The position numbers were made by a program, and so were the translations under genes. Shown piece after piece: positions 30,130 through 38,420 of a stretch of 40,303 nt of DNA (the stretch's first letter is position 1; the number at the start of each line of letters is the position of its first letter). The notes beneath the pieces are model-generated. The model was not told the DNA's origin. It did not search any database and saw nothing but the letters and a program-made list of their open reading frames with translations. Source of the stretch: a virus; the IMG/VR virus record IMGVR_UViG_3300046529_000252, positions 1 to 40,303 of that record; one strand, 5' to 3'.

Positions 30130-30654
30130 TCACGCGTTCGTGGTCACCATCACGCCGTACAGCTTGGTTCCGGACCCGCCGTACATGGCAGCAACGGCAG
30201 GATTCCCGGTGTGCGGCTCATACGAGACCATGAACGTGCGCGCCGAACCCAGCGGGCGGGCGGTCCACTCACCCCAGTGGCGACCCTCACCATGCTCCGC
30301 AACAGCCTGCGAGATGGCCGCTCCCCGCTGCTCCCGGTAGATCGTGAGCGCGTCCCACTTCGCCCGCCCGAAGTTGTCCAGCACCACGACGTTGCCGCAG
30401 TTCCACAGCCGGTACCAAATCCCGCCAGCGGGGTGACCCTCACCCTTGATGAGCACCTGCGGCGAAGCGTGGTACTGGCTCCGCACGGCAACGAGCGTCC
30501 CGCGAACCGTGCAACCGGTCTGATTGTCAGTCTCAATCATGACCTCCCCGCCGTCCAGCGCCTCAATCAGCGCCGCCATGTCCGCCCCGCTCCAACGCTC
30601 GCGGTTCGCGTCAGTGGTCTTGCTGCTGAAGTCCTTAGCCTTGACCGTGATCAC
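30130..30654 (-). CDS. Hypothetical early protein (174 aa)
   Basis: GTG 30654 with CGGAGG upstream. Begins MITVKAKDFSSKTTDANRER; a beta-rich core (GEVMIETDNQTGCTVRGTLV, GGIWYRLWNCGNVVVLDNFG) and an ending GSGTKLYGVMVTTNA. Bounded by terminators on both sides, so it is a single-gene unit. No family recognised; a nucleic-acid-binding or modification accessory would fit the fold but is not shown. Confidence 0.75.
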   Translation of the reverse strand: MITVKAKDFSSKTTDANRERWSGADMAALIEALDGGEVMIETDNQTGCTVRGTLVAVRSQYHASPQVLIKGEGHPAGGIWYRLWNCGNVVVLDNFGRAKWDALTIYREQRGAAISQAVAEHGEGRHWGEWTARPLGSARTFMVSYEPHTGNPAVAAMYGGSGTKLYGVMVTTNA

Positions 30655-30737
30655 TGTGTGCCTCCGTCGCTGTTTTCGTGCTTACGTCGCCGATACTGCA
30701 CCCTCCGCGCTGCGCCGCGCAACCCCGAAACGCAAAA

Positions 30738-30759
30738 ATCCCCCGCCGAAGCGAGGGAT
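30738..30759 (-). terminator. Rho-independent terminator
   Basis: ATCCCCCGC-CGAA-GCGAGGGAT followed on the minus strand by TTTTTGCG; ends the dCMP deaminase / 72-aa gene transcript. Confidence 0.85.
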
Positions 30760-30772
30760 TCTCTTGCGAAGA

Positions 30773-30991
30773 TCAGTCCGGCATCCGGCCGTAACCGGCA
30801 TCCTCCGGGGTCGCGTTGCCTGACCAAACGGCCACCGTGGTCATGAGGAACTGTGCGAGCTTGAGCACGTCCTCAGGATCAGAGAGGGTCACCTCAACAT
30901 CCCCGCGTATCCGATCCTTGGCCGTGAAGCGGATCTTGCCTTGATCCGAGAAGTGCAGCGCGTCCAGCCCACTCAGGTCCAGCTTTGCCAT
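30773..30991 (-). CDS. Small hypothetical protein (72 aa)
   Basis: ATG 30991; an upstream in-frame start would lie in the palindrome and deaminase gene. Starts MAKLDLSGLDALHFSDQGKI. The segment IRFTAKDRIRGDVEVTLSDP is similar to the C-terminus of the 197-aa protein at 29424, so the two probably share a small domain. Separated from the deaminase gene by a palindrome. Confidence 0.72.
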   Translation of the reverse strand: MAKLDLSGLDALHFSDQGKIRFTAKDRIRGDVEVTLSDPEDVLKLAQFLMTTVAVWSGNATPEDAGYGRMPD

Positions 30992-31001
30992 TTCGTCTCC
31001 C

Positions 31002-31023
31002 CACCTACGCACGTGCGTACGTG
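31002..31023. promoter_or_regulatory. Conserved palindrome 10 (overlaps deaminase stop)
   Basis: CACCTACGCACGTGCGTACG plus TG. On the minus strand it encodes the last residues TYARA and the TAG stop of the dCMP deaminase. Confidence 0.76.
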
Positions 31024-31412
31024 CTTGCCTCCGGTGTAACCACCCGCACAATGCCACACGCCCGGATCAGTGTCCAGCAGGAAGGGCACGGTTCCCGCGT
31101 GACGTACAGCGTGGACCCCGGTAGCTCAGTGGGCGGAGTGTGGCGTATCGCGTTCCGTTCGGCGTGGTCCGCAAGGCAGTTGGCGTAATCGCTGTTCGGT
31201 GCACACTCGTCCACTGAAAGCTTCCCGCGCGGACAGGCACCAGCGGACGCACACCCGGGAACACCCGCAGGAGCGCCGTTGTAGCCCGTTCCGCGAACCT
31301 CATGGGCAGCGTTCACCAGAACCGCCCCCACGCGGCTACGGGTGCAGTCAGCGCGCTGGGATGCCCACTCCGCACCTGCCAGGAAGTAGGCATCCCAATC
31401 GGGTCGACTCAC
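31005..31412 (-). CDS. dCMP/cytidine deaminase family enzyme
   Basis: 135 residues from ATG 31412. Zinc site: HAE (His83, Glu85) in CLADHAERNAIRH and PCPSC (Cys109, Cys112). RVGAVLVNAAHEVRGTGYNG and the extra CPRGK insertion fit dCMP deaminases, which convert dCMP to dUMP, the substrate of ThyX. Its operon neighbours support that role. The C-terminal TYARA tail is supplied by the palindrome. Confidence 0.92.
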   Translation of the reverse strand: MSRPDWDAYFLAGAEWASQRADCTRSRVGAVLVNAAHEVRGTGYNGAPAGVPGCASAGACPRGKLSVDECAPNSDYANCLADHAERNAIRHTPPTELPGSTLYVTREPCPSCWTLIRACGIVRVVTPEASTYARA

Positions 31413-31744
31413 CAGCGCCGACCGAACTTGACCCTGATGGAGTTGGATGCTTCCGGCAGGAGCGTCAGCATGTCGTCACCCTGCAAGTGAAGCGCGCCAT
31501 CCTCCATGTGAACCTTGACGCTGCGCCGAATCCGGCCATCGTCCGGTGACATGTGAAACGCGATGCGCGCGCCGACCGGCAACGCGTAGTCGCCATGCAG
31601 GTAGTTCTGAACGTACGTGTCCGACTCGCCCCGACTCTCGCGAAGCTCAGCGGCGTACGCCTCAACGCTGACCACCTTTGCCCGCAGGCGGATCAGCTCA
31701 TCCTGCGCCCACTTCGGCAAGCGGGCTTCGCGTGCGTCAGACAT
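31409..31744 (-). CDS. Hypothetical protein (111 aa)
   Basis: ATG 31744 overlaps the preceding lipoprotein stop; its own stop overlaps the deaminase ATG. N-terminal helix (REARLPKWAQDELIRLRAKV, VVSVEAYAAELRESRGE) then beta strands (GDYALPVGARIAFHMSPDDG, SVKVHMEDGALHLQGDDMLT). This coiled-start/beta-end layout is common in small actinophage proteins of unknown role. Coupled to nucleotide metabolism genes. Confidence 0.75.
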   Translation of the reverse strand: MSDAREARLPKWAQDELIRLRAKVVSVEAYAAELRESRGESDTYVQNYLHGDYALPVGARIAFHMSPDDGRIRRSVKVHMEDGALHLQGDDMLTLLPEASNSIRVKFGRRW

Positions 31745-31931
31745 TCGGCGTGGCCTTTCCGTAGACGTCGCAATCCCACACGGGCACCAGAGTTGGCGTC
31801 TTGCCAACTGTCATCATCACGTAGTCGTAGTGACCCTTGAGACAGGGCCGCTCCCGGTTGTCACACGCGGCAGTGCCGAACAACACCGCAGCGACCAGCG
31901 CGAGAGCGGCGAACAGGCGACGGAACTTCAC
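31737..31931 (-). CDS. Small putative lipoprotein (64 aa)
   Basis: GTG 31931 (GTGA overlap with the previous stop). The N-terminus [20 protein letters not shown] followed by AAC is a signal peptide with a lipobox-like cysteine (Cys23). The mature part has two more cysteines (RERPCLKG, VWDCDVYG) that could form a disulfide. Phage lipoproteins can block superinfection; placement in an early nucleotide-metabolism operon is unusual. The -3 residue (Thr) is atypical for a lipobox. Confidence 0.68.
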   Translation of the reverse strand: MKFRRLFAALALVAAVLFGTAACDNRERPCLKGHYDYVMMTVGKTPTLVPVWDCDVYGKATPNV

Positions 31932-32080
31932 TCAGAAACCTCAATCAGTAGGCCAACGACCAAATCGGTTGCGATCTGCACCGCCATATCCGGCGGAAGC
32001 TCATGCAGGAAATCACCCAGCGGTGAATCCCACAGACGCTCAGTGAAACGCGCGGCTAGGTCGAGCTGGTCACGCGCCAT
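31928..32080 (-). CDS. Small acidic protein (50 aa)
   Basis: ATG 32080 overlaps the end of thyX; it ends TGA 31928, overlapping the lipoprotein start. Read directly: [20 protein letters not shown], then [20 protein letters not shown] and a hydrophobic end. Helical and acidic. Tight overlaps on both sides support it. Confidence 0.68.
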   Translation of the reverse strand: MARDQLDLAARFTERLWDSPLGDFLHELPPDMAVQIATDLVVGLLIEVSE

Positions 32081-32768
32081 AGGGACTCTCCGGAATGTCT
32101 TGGAAGCTGTTCGGCGCGATGTCGCGCAGGCTGGTCAGGATCTCCCCCGCAAACTCACGGATCTCAGCGTCAGCAGCCACGTGCCACCGCTTGCCCAGCA
32201 CGTCACGCCAAGCGCGCAGATTGCCGGACACAACCATGTCGACCGGTGCAGCGTTCGGCAGTACACACCGTGCAGCTTCGCGAGCCTGCTTGCGCGGGAG
32301 TCCCTTGCGAATGAGTCGCGCGGTCAGCCGGTCGTATATGGCAACCGCATCGGCGTACGCGTGGATGAGGCTTTCAACCGTGGCGGGCTCATCCACCAGC
32401 GCGGGCGGGATGACAGGCTCAGTGTCGCTGTAGTCGACATACCGCTGTGACACGACGCTGAACGACAGGTGACGATGCCGGGTCAGCTCCGCCAGCAGCG
32501 CACGGGACACGCCGCGTACCAGGAAGCTCGCCGACGAGTGCTCAAGCACGCTGTAGTGCCCTTGAGCAAGGATGTTGGCCATGTAGCCAGGGTTCTTCGC
32601 GGTCGCCGGATTCGGGCGGTCGAACGACTTGTAGCACAGCCGTCCGGCAGCCTCAGCGAGCGCGTCAGCCTCAGTCGTGTCATGGATCGCGGGCAGCATC
32701 TCGTACCCGTACGCCTCCCACATCGGGAGATCCATGATCATGGTCTTGCCGATCAGTTCAACGTGCAT
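32070..32768 (-). CDS. thyX: FAD-dependent thymidylate synthase
   Basis: 232 residues from ATG 32768. The ThyX signature RHR-X7-S is present (Arg97, His98, Arg99, Ser107 in [16 protein letters not shown]), together with [20 protein letters not shown] before it and [18 protein letters not shown] later. Converts dUMP to dTMP using methylene-THF and FAD, working with the dCMP deaminase downstream and dNMP kinase elsewhere. A palindrome/terminator unit precedes it. Confidence 0.95.
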   Translation of the reverse strand: MHVELIGKTMIMDLPMWEAYGYEMLPAIHDTTEADALAEAAGRLCYKSFDRPNPATAKNPGYMANILAQGHYSVLEHSSASFLVRGVSRALLAELTRHRHLSFSVVSQRYVDYSDTEPVIPPALVDEPATVESLIHAYADAVAIYDRLTARLIRKGLPRKQAREAARCVLPNAAPVDMVVSGNLRAWRDVLGKRWHVAADAEIREFAGEILTSLRDIAPNSFQDIPESPYGA

Positions 32769-32786
32769 GCTCTCTCCTCAATGAAA

Positions 32787-32816
32787 AGGGCACCTACGCA
32801 TGTGCGTAAGTGCCCT
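32787..32816 (-). terminator. Palindrome-based terminator before thyX
   Basis: AGGGCAC/GTGCCCT extend the palindrome into a 30-bp hairpin followed on the minus strand by TTTTCATT. Confidence 0.72.
32791..32812. promoter_or_regulatory. Conserved palindrome 11
   Basis: CACCTACGCATGTGCGTAAG plus TG, inside the terminator hairpin between the sigma-like gene and thyX. Confidence 0.75.
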
Positions 32817-32836
32817 ACCCTGCTTGCTAGTTGACG

Positions 32837-33739
32837 TCAGGCAGCAACGCGACGGAAGCGGTTGCGCTCCTCCTGGTACGCCTCCCACCACTCAGCGGCA
32901 GCGTCAGCGTCCCCATCGGTCACAACGGGGATGTAGCGCTTGGCGAACGACATGAGCCCCTTGGCCCGCGCGGTCTTCACCTGCTTCTCAGTCTTGCCAA
33001 GGAATGCGGCAAACTCCGCATCCTGGTTGTTGCTCCGCTCGTACCCGAACAGCGGGCTACCACTGATGCCGAAGTTGCCGCGCAGCACAGTCGCCTCAAG
33101 CGCCCCCATGGCGTCCAGCACAGCGCGCACCATGGCAACGTTCTGCCGCTTGTCCTCCGCCGAAAGGTCAGCCGACGTAAGGAACTCTTCCGGTATGCCC
33201 AGCGTGCTCGCAAGCAGGTTGGCGTACGTGCAGTCTTCCCCGTCGCTGTCATCGCTGCCGAACGTGGCGTCAAGCGAAGCAACAGCCTGCCAGGCAAGGC
33301 GAGCGGCATGCGCACGGTCACGGCCCAGACGTCGACCACCCTCCGGCGGAACGGTCTGGCACATCTGCTCAGCGAGCGCCACATCCCCATCACAGCGCTT
33401 CACCCAAGCGGCGAACAGCTTGAGCGCGTCGCGGTCAGCACCGGGGTTGCGCTCCTCACTCGCGGCTTCCTTGAGCGACCCGCTCAGCGTCCGGTGCATG
33501 AAACCGAAGAAGTCGTCAACGGTCTCTCCAGCGAAGCGCGGAAGCGCCTCCCACACAGCGATGCGGGCTTCCTGTGCGAACTCATCCGAGAAGTACGCGG
33601 TGTCACGCTGGAGCCTGCGCGCCTCAGCCTTGGCAAGGGACTGGATACGGTCTTCCATGGCGGTCACAACCGCTTCGGTAGCGGCAAGGTCGTTGTTCTG
33701 GGCGGCCCGGATCTGGTCCATAGTGAGCGTGGCAGTCAT
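32837..33739 (-). CDS. Sigma-factor-like protein
   Basis: 300 residues from ATG 33739 with AGGAGAG upstream. Region 2-like segment near the N-terminus: MEDRIQSLAKAEARRLQRDT, then DEFAQEARIAVWEALPRFAG, the DxxQEgrialweAl pattern of sigma-70 proteins. The C-terminus holds a region 4-like helix-turn-helix (AEFAAFLGKTEKQVKTARAK, GLMSFAKRY). The middle is less conserved. It may redirect host RNA polymerase to phage promoters, such as the GGCATACGA motif found eight times here, one copy of which drives this gene. Activity is not shown. Confidence 0.72.
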   Translation of the reverse strand: MTATLTMDQIRAAQNNDLAATEAVVTAMEDRIQSLAKAEARRLQRDTAYFSDEFAQEARIAVWEALPRFAGETVDDFFGFMHRTLSGSLKEAASEERNPGADRDALKLFAAWVKRCDGDVALAEQMCQTVPPEGGRRLGRDRAHAARLAWQAVASLDATFGSDDSDGEDCTYANLLASTLGIPEEFLTSADLSAEDKRQNVAMVRAVLDAMGALEATVLRGNFGISGSPLFGYERSNNQDAEFAAFLGKTEKQVKTARAKGLMSFAKRYIPVVTDGDADAAAEWWEAYQEERNRFRRVAA

Positions 33740-33781
33740 GATCGTGACTCTCCTAGCTGGGGTTCTAGTCTCTGACCATCT

Positions 33782-33799
33782 CTAGGTGACTCGTATGCC
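33782..33799 (-). promoter_or_regulatory. Phage promoter-like motif (PM6)
   Basis: Minus-strand GGCATACGAGTCACCTAG, closest to consensus; 42 bp upstream of the sigma-like gene. Confidence 0.65.
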
Positions 33800-33981
33800 T
33801 GCCACCGCCAGATTCGGAGCCGCTGTTTCCGGCTTCGCAACGGATCTAAACATGGAGGATCATCGTCCGGCAACACACAATCTCTTCACATCACGCACCG
33901 TGACCGGAACGAGAGGCGGGCTCATACCTCAGGATGAGCCCCAACCCCCATACGTAACATGCTCGTTACCGACCCGTAGAC

Positions 33982-34003
33982 CACATACGCACGTGCGTAG
34001 GTG
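33982..34003. promoter_or_regulatory. Conserved palindrome 12
   Basis: CACATACGCACGTGCGTAGG plus TG, between the DNA polymerase stop and PM6. Confidence 0.76.
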
Positions 34004-34004
34004 C

Positions 34005-34021
34005 CCGAAAAAATAGTTCGG
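34005..34021 (-). terminator. Weak terminator after DNA polymerase
   Basis: Minus-strand CCGAA-CTATTTT-TTCGG, a 5-bp stem with a T-rich loop, just after the polymerase stop. Confidence 0.4.
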
Positions 34022-34031
34022 TAAGCCGCGC

Positions 34032-35882
34032 TCAGTAGTCAGCCCCGTACAGGCTCCCCCACGATCGGCCCCCAATCTCCCCCTCAGCGTCGATCGGAAC
34101 CCCGCCCAGCGTCATCGTCATGCACTTCTCGACCGCCCGGACGATCTCCTCAGCCTCAGCGCGCGGAGCGAACCCAACCACCTCATCGTGAATCGGCAGG
34201 CGCAGGTACGGCAGCAACCCCGCCTCATCCATGTTGATCAGCGCCTGCCCCAGCACGTCACGCGCGGCACTCTGACACTGGTAGTTCGTGACTGTGTACA
34301 GCCTGTGCGCGTCTACCGGCAGGATGCGCCCCGTAACGCTGACGCTCATGAGCCCGTTTGAACGCGCCTCTCGCTGCCAACGGCGACCCGTGCGGGCAAT
34401 CTCCGGGTAGATGCGGTTGTACACGCTCAGGCAGTGCTTCACGTCCGCCAGAGGGGCACCTGTCTGCTTGGCCAGCGTGTCAGCGCCACCGCCGTACACC
34501 TTGCCCAGACCAACACCCTTGGACGTCTTGCGGTTCTTCGGCGTGAACCCCGGACCGTAGATCAGCTCCGCCGTGAAGTCGTGAAGATCCCTACCCGCCG
34601 CAATGGCCTCTTTCATCCTGCGGACGTCAGCGAGAGCAGCCAACACGCGCAACTCAATCGCTTTGAAGTCGACAGAGAAGCCCGCTTCGCCCTCGGCGCC
34701 GATGATTGCGCGACGGATCATCCAATCGGAGCTTGGCAGCGTTTGCGCCGCGAGATCCCCCGTAATCGACATACGCCCCGTGCGGGCTTGCAGGGTGTTG
34801 ATTGACGGGTGGATCAGCCCGTTAGCGTCGACCCCGTTGCGGAACTTCTGAACGTACGACGATTGCCACTTGTGCGCCCGCTTCGCATGGAACACAGCCT
34901 CAGCGAGCGGATTCACGGGCACGTCGCCGATCGGATCGCCCTTGATGTCCAGACCGGCAAGCGGATTGATGACGTTCTTGTCCACCACCCACGCGCCCGC
35001 ATCAGTGCGCTCCGACAGCTCAACACCCATACCCAGCAGCGCATCCGCAACCTGCGCCCCGCTGTTCACGCTGGTCACCCCGTAACGGGCAGCCACGCGA
35101 AGCCACTTGGACTCTTCGGCACGCAACTTCTCGTCAAGCCCCATGACGTACGGCATGTCCAGCAGCAGCCCCGTGCGCGTCATCGTCGCAGTGATCCGCA
35201 GTAGCTCATGCTCATACTGCGAAAGGTCACGGCGGACGCCACGCCGCTCAAGCTCACCCGTCAGCTTCGGATACAGGCGCGCTACCAGGATCACATCCCC
35301 GCCCGCGTACGACAGGTACGTCTTATCCCACAGCGGAATACCGGCCCACCCCGTTGACTTGGTCAGCCCGTACGAGCGGAACACCTTCACTAGGTCCGCT
35401 TGCGTGTCCGGCGCGGAAGGGTCCAGCCAGTAGGCAGACAGCGGCTTGAGTCCCGCACCCATCCCGCCATCCTCAGGGCCGCGCGGGTCAACCAGCTTGG
35501 CGAGAACCTGCGTATCAACTGTCTTGGGGTGTAGGAACTCCAGCGATATGCCAGCGTGCGTGTCACACACAAGCCAGTCGAACGGCGCGTTATGGATCAA
35601 CAGCTCGCGCGCAGTGCGAAGCGCCCAACGGACTACCTCAGCAAACTCGCCCCCAAGCTCAAACGGGATCACCCACGCTTCGCGCCCCGTGCCGAACTGC
35701 GCGAGCCTCAGCCGGTAACCGGGGCGGAAGATATCCAGACCGGTCGTCTCAGTGTCGAACGCGATTGGCCCGCGCGCACTCTCGTACTCAAACCACTCAA
35801 TGAACGCATCTAGGTCCACGGAGCGATCCGCAACATGCACCGGAACCGCTTCGCCAGCGAGCGGGAAAGTAAGTTCAATCAT
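34032..35882 (-). CDS. DNA polymerase, family A (with 3'-5' exonuclease)
   Basis: 616 residues from ATG 35882; a longer frame from 35933 would cross a promoter-like motif and palindrome. Exonuclease motif I FDTETTGLD (Asp43, Glu45), motif II LLIHNAPFDWLV, motif III LSYAGGDVILVARL. Polymerase motifs: A FSVDFKAIELRVLAAL, B around KTSKGVGLGKVYGGGADTLA, C LPIHDEVVGF. Replicates phage DNA. Together with the primase-helicase upstream it forms a minimal replisome. Confidence 0.96.
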   Translation of the reverse strand: MIELTFPLAGEAVPVHVADRSVDLDAFIEWFEYESARGPIAFDTETTGLDIFRPGYRLRLAQFGTGREAWVIPFELGGEFAEVVRWALRTARELLIHNAPFDWLVCDTHAGISLEFLHPKTVDTQVLAKLVDPRGPEDGGMGAGLKPLSAYWLDPSAPDTQADLVKVFRSYGLTKSTGWAGIPLWDKTYLSYAGGDVILVARLYPKLTGELERRGVRRDLSQYEHELLRITATMTRTGLLLDMPYVMGLDEKLRAEESKWLRVAARYGVTSVNSGAQVADALLGMGVELSERTDAGAWVVDKNVINPLAGLDIKGDPIGDVPVNPLAEAVFHAKRAHKWQSSYVQKFRNGVDANGLIHPSINTLQARTGRMSITGDLAAQTLPSSDWMIRRAIIGAEGEAGFSVDFKAIELRVLAALADVRRMKEAIAAGRDLHDFTAELIYGPGFTPKNRKTSKGVGLGKVYGGGADTLAKQTGAPLADVKHCLSVYNRIYPEIARTGRRWQREARSNGLMSVSVTGRILPVDAHRLYTVTNYQCQSAARDVLGQALINMDEAGLLPYLRLPIHDEVVGFAPRAEAEEIVRAVEKCMTMTLGGVPIDAEGEIGGRSWGSLYGADY

Positions 35883-35889
35883 GACTTCT

Positions 35890-35907
35890 CTAGCTGACTC
35901 GTATGCC
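35890..35907 (-). promoter_or_regulatory. Phage promoter-like motif (PM7)
   Basis: Minus-strand GGCATACGAGTCAGCTAG, ending only seven bases before the DNA polymerase ATG. If it is a promoter, transcription must start inside or just after it. Confidence 0.6.
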
Positions 35908-35925
35908 CGCCCGGAAACACAGAAA

Positions 35926-35957
35926 GGGACCACCTACGAACGTGCGTAGGTGGCCCC
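35926..35957 (-). terminator. Palindrome-based terminator after primase-helicase
   Basis: GGG/CCC flank the palindrome with one mismatch; CCCTTTCTG follows on the minus strand. Confidence 0.55.
35931..35952. promoter_or_regulatory. Conserved palindrome 13
   Basis: CACCTACGAACGTGCGTAGG plus TG, between primase-helicase and DNA polymerase genes, upstream of PM7. Confidence 0.76.
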
Positions 35958-35966
35958 TCAGTGCTG

Positions 35967-38399
35967 CTACTTGGCGAAGATCCCCGGACCGGCAACCGCC
36001 ACCGGACTAGCGAGCCGCACACCCTCAAGGATGATGCCCTGATAGCCCGTGAGCCGACCCTTGCGCTTGGACACGCCGCGCTCGCTCATGGCCTCATAGA
36101 AAGCCTTGCGCGACCACACGTCCTTACTCGTCAACCCCTCCTCCTCACACCATGCCTGATACGCGTTGTACGCCTCAGCGCCAGACATGGGAGTGTCATC
36201 GTTGGTCAACTCCAGTACGCCCGGGAAGAAACCGGCAAGCTGGTCGCTGGTCTCCCGATACTCGCGCGTCTCGTCGCCGATCAGCTTGGGGTCACGCAGA
36301 CCACCCCGGTACCACTCGACAGCGCCACGCACAGCCCAAGCCGCAATGCCCTCAGCCTCAGCCATCAACTTCCGGTCGAGATCGTAGTCACGCTCATGCG
36401 GAGCAAACCAGCGCTGGAACGGGATCAGCTTGACACGACGCCACAACCCCTCATCCTGACCCTTGAAGCGCGGCTTGTGGTTGGTCGCCAGCAGAATAAG
36501 GAACGTCGGCGAGAACGTGAAGAACTCTTGCCGCAGGAACCGCGCCGTCACCTTGTCCTTACCGGTGATCCGCTTCAACACCGCTTCGGACATCTGCTTG
36601 CCGCTCTCACCCTCCGAAGCCATGACCAGACGCGCACCACGCAACGCAGCGAGATCGTTGGGAATCCCGCCGGACTGCTTCTCTTCAAACGTCGCGAACG
36701 GCGTAGTCGTAGTCACCCGCTGAAACACACTCGTCAGCGTCTCCGTGAAGACTGACTTGCCGTTCGCACCCTTCCCCCACAACACCGCGAAACACTGCTC
36801 ATCGGTGTTGCCAGTGATGCCGTAGCCGGTCAACCGCTGCATGTAGTCCGGCAGTTCAGGATGGTTCGGGAAGATTTCACGCAAGAACTCTTCCCAGCGC
36901 CCGCACGTCGCATCCGGCCGGTAGTCCAAGTCAAGGCAGTACGTCAACATGTCTGCCTTGTCGTGCGGACCCATCACGCCGGTACGCAGGTCCACTGTGC
37001 CGTTCCGGAAGTTCAGCAAGTGCCGCTGTGCGTCGAAATCCTCAGCGCCGACGTGGACACTCGGCACACTCCGAAGCTCCGTCAGCAGCGCGTCAATGCG
37101 CGTCGTCATCGTGAAGCCCCGCGACTCCGGAAGCTTGCCCGCCAGCACCAGCGCTGCGCCCATACGGTGCACCTCTTGCCGCACCTTGACTTCGCTCTTT
37201 TCCCACACGCGACCATTCCACGTGTAGAAGCCAAGCCCAGCGGCGAACTTGATACGCCCGTCCGTCCAGGCGACCAGCGCGTGAGCGTTCATCGCGTCCG
37301 ACTCGCCGTAGCGCGCGACCAGACCGGCAAGCACCTTAGCCGCATCGTCACCCTGGTCAGACGTCACGACAGACGCGCCAGTGCGCTCGTTCAGTGCCTC
37401 ATCCCGCTTGGCAACCTGCGACACGTCCGACGTGCGTGCAGCCTTCACCGCAGTGTGCAGCGCCGAAGCGAAGTTCTGCGGAGCCCGCTCACGCCACTCA
37501 GACAGGTCACTGACACCCGCAGGAAGCGCCAGCGTGTAAACGGTCACACCGTGCGCCGAAAGCCCCTCAGCGAGCCGCAGAGAGAATCCCTGACCCGCTG
37601 CATCGGCGTCCCCACAGGCGATCACCTGCGAACCCTTGAGCCCCGCCGCAAGCTCCTCAATCAGCTCCGGTGAGCCAGCGAGAGCGGCACCGCGAACGGC
37701 AACGGCGTCGTAGCCCACAGAAACCGCTGAGAGCGCGTCTCCGGGCCCCTCAGTGATCAGCGTGACACCGTAGCCACCCTGACCGCGAAAGACGCCATAC
37801 GGGGCCCAGCGTTCGCCCTGAGGGTTGCTCAGCGACACCCACCGGCCCGGACACTGCCCGCTGAGGTCACGACCCTGCAAGCCGCGCGGAGTGCCGTTGA
37901 AGTCGAACAGCGGAACCGTGAGGCGCGGGTACGCCGTGAATGCGCGCCCCCGGTACTTGAATGGGTCACGCTCGCCAGCGTCAACACCAAGGGACAGCTC
38001 ATGCGCTGCCTCAGGGTCGATACCGAAACGATCCTCGGCATACGTCGCTGCGCTGATTGCAGGCTCAGTGTTCAACCGGCGCATCTCATCCGCACGGCGG
38101 TCTACATAAGACGCCAGCGCCGCGATATGCGCAATGCCCACGATTTGCGGCCGCTCTTTCGGGACAGTGGCACCCTCACCCCTAGCGTCAAATAGATCCG
38201 TCCACTCAAGACCGGCAGCCTTTCGTACGTCGTTGGTGTCACAGCCGGTACGGCATGTGAGTCGAACCTTGAAATCGTCGCCCCGCCAAATGCGAAGCGA
38301 CGGACGCGAGTCGTCGTGCGCCGGACAGACAGCGAGGTATCCCCCGTCCGACTGTGCCTCAGGGTCGGCGAAGCGGGCCAGGATGTCACGAAATTGCAT
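35967..38399 (-). CDS. Primase-helicase (zinc finger, Toprim, SF3/D5-type helicase)
   Basis: 810 residues from ATG 38399 with GAGAGGAGAG upstream. Residues 20-55 form a CHCC zinc finger (Cys25, His28, Cys49, Cys53). A Toprim-like domain follows (VTLITEGPGDALSAVSVGYD, VIACGDADAAGQGFSLRLAE). The C-terminal half is a D5/P4-type helicase: Walker A FAVLWGKGANGKSVFTETL, Walker B-like ALRGARLVMASEGESGKQMS, and FLILLATNHKPRF. Makes primers and unwinds DNA at the fork with the polymerase encoded next. Confidence 0.94.
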   Translation of the reverse strand: MQFRDILARFADPEAQSDGGYLAVCPAHDDSRPSLRIWRGDDFKVRLTCRTGCDTNDVRKAAGLEWTDLFDARGEGATVPKERPQIVGIAHIAALASYVDRRADEMRRLNTEPAISAATYAEDRFGIDPEAAHELSLGVDAGERDPFKYRGRAFTAYPRLTVPLFDFNGTPRGLQGRDLSGQCPGRWVSLSNPQGERWAPYGVFRGQGGYGVTLITEGPGDALSAVSVGYDAVAVRGAALAGSPELIEELAAGLKGSQVIACGDADAAGQGFSLRLAEGLSAHGVTVYTLALPAGVSDLSEWRERAPQNFASALHTAVKAARTSDVSQVAKRDEALNERTGASVVTSDQGDDAAKVLAGLVARYGESDAMNAHALVAWTDGRIKFAAGLGFYTWNGRVWEKSEVKVRQEVHRMGAALVLAGKLPESRGFTMTTRIDALLTELRSVPSVHVGAEDFDAQRHLLNFRNGTVDLRTGVMGPHDKADMLTYCLDLDYRPDATCGRWEEFLREIFPNHPELPDYMQRLTGYGITGNTDEQCFAVLWGKGANGKSVFTETLTSVFQRVTTTTPFATFEEKQSGGIPNDLAALRGARLVMASEGESGKQMSEAVLKRITGKDKVTARFLRQEFFTFSPTFLILLATNHKPRFKGQDEGLWRRVKLIPFQRWFAPHERDYDLDRKLMAEAEGIAAWAVRGAVEWYRGGLRDPKLIGDETREYRETSDQLAGFFPGVLELTNDDTPMSGAEAYNAYQAWCEEEGLTSKDVWSRKAFYEAMSERGVSKRKGRLTGYQGIILEGVRLASPVAVAGPGIFAK

Positions 38400-38420
38400 T
38401 AGCTCTCCTCTCGACCCTCT

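Larger units (their letters stand above)
33740..34031. other. Intergenic control region upstream of the sigma-like gene
   Basis: Contains PM6 (33782-33799), a hairpin GGGCTCAT/ATGAGCCC (33918-33941), a small GTAAC/GTTAC dyad (33954-33969), palindrome 12 and a weak terminator at 34005-34021. No convincing gene seen. Confidence 0.6.

Noticed and set aside
33786-34016. A 76-aa plus-strand gene in the control region
   Set aside because: No ribosome site, low-complexity Arg/Pro product, and it runs through the promoter motif and palindrome.
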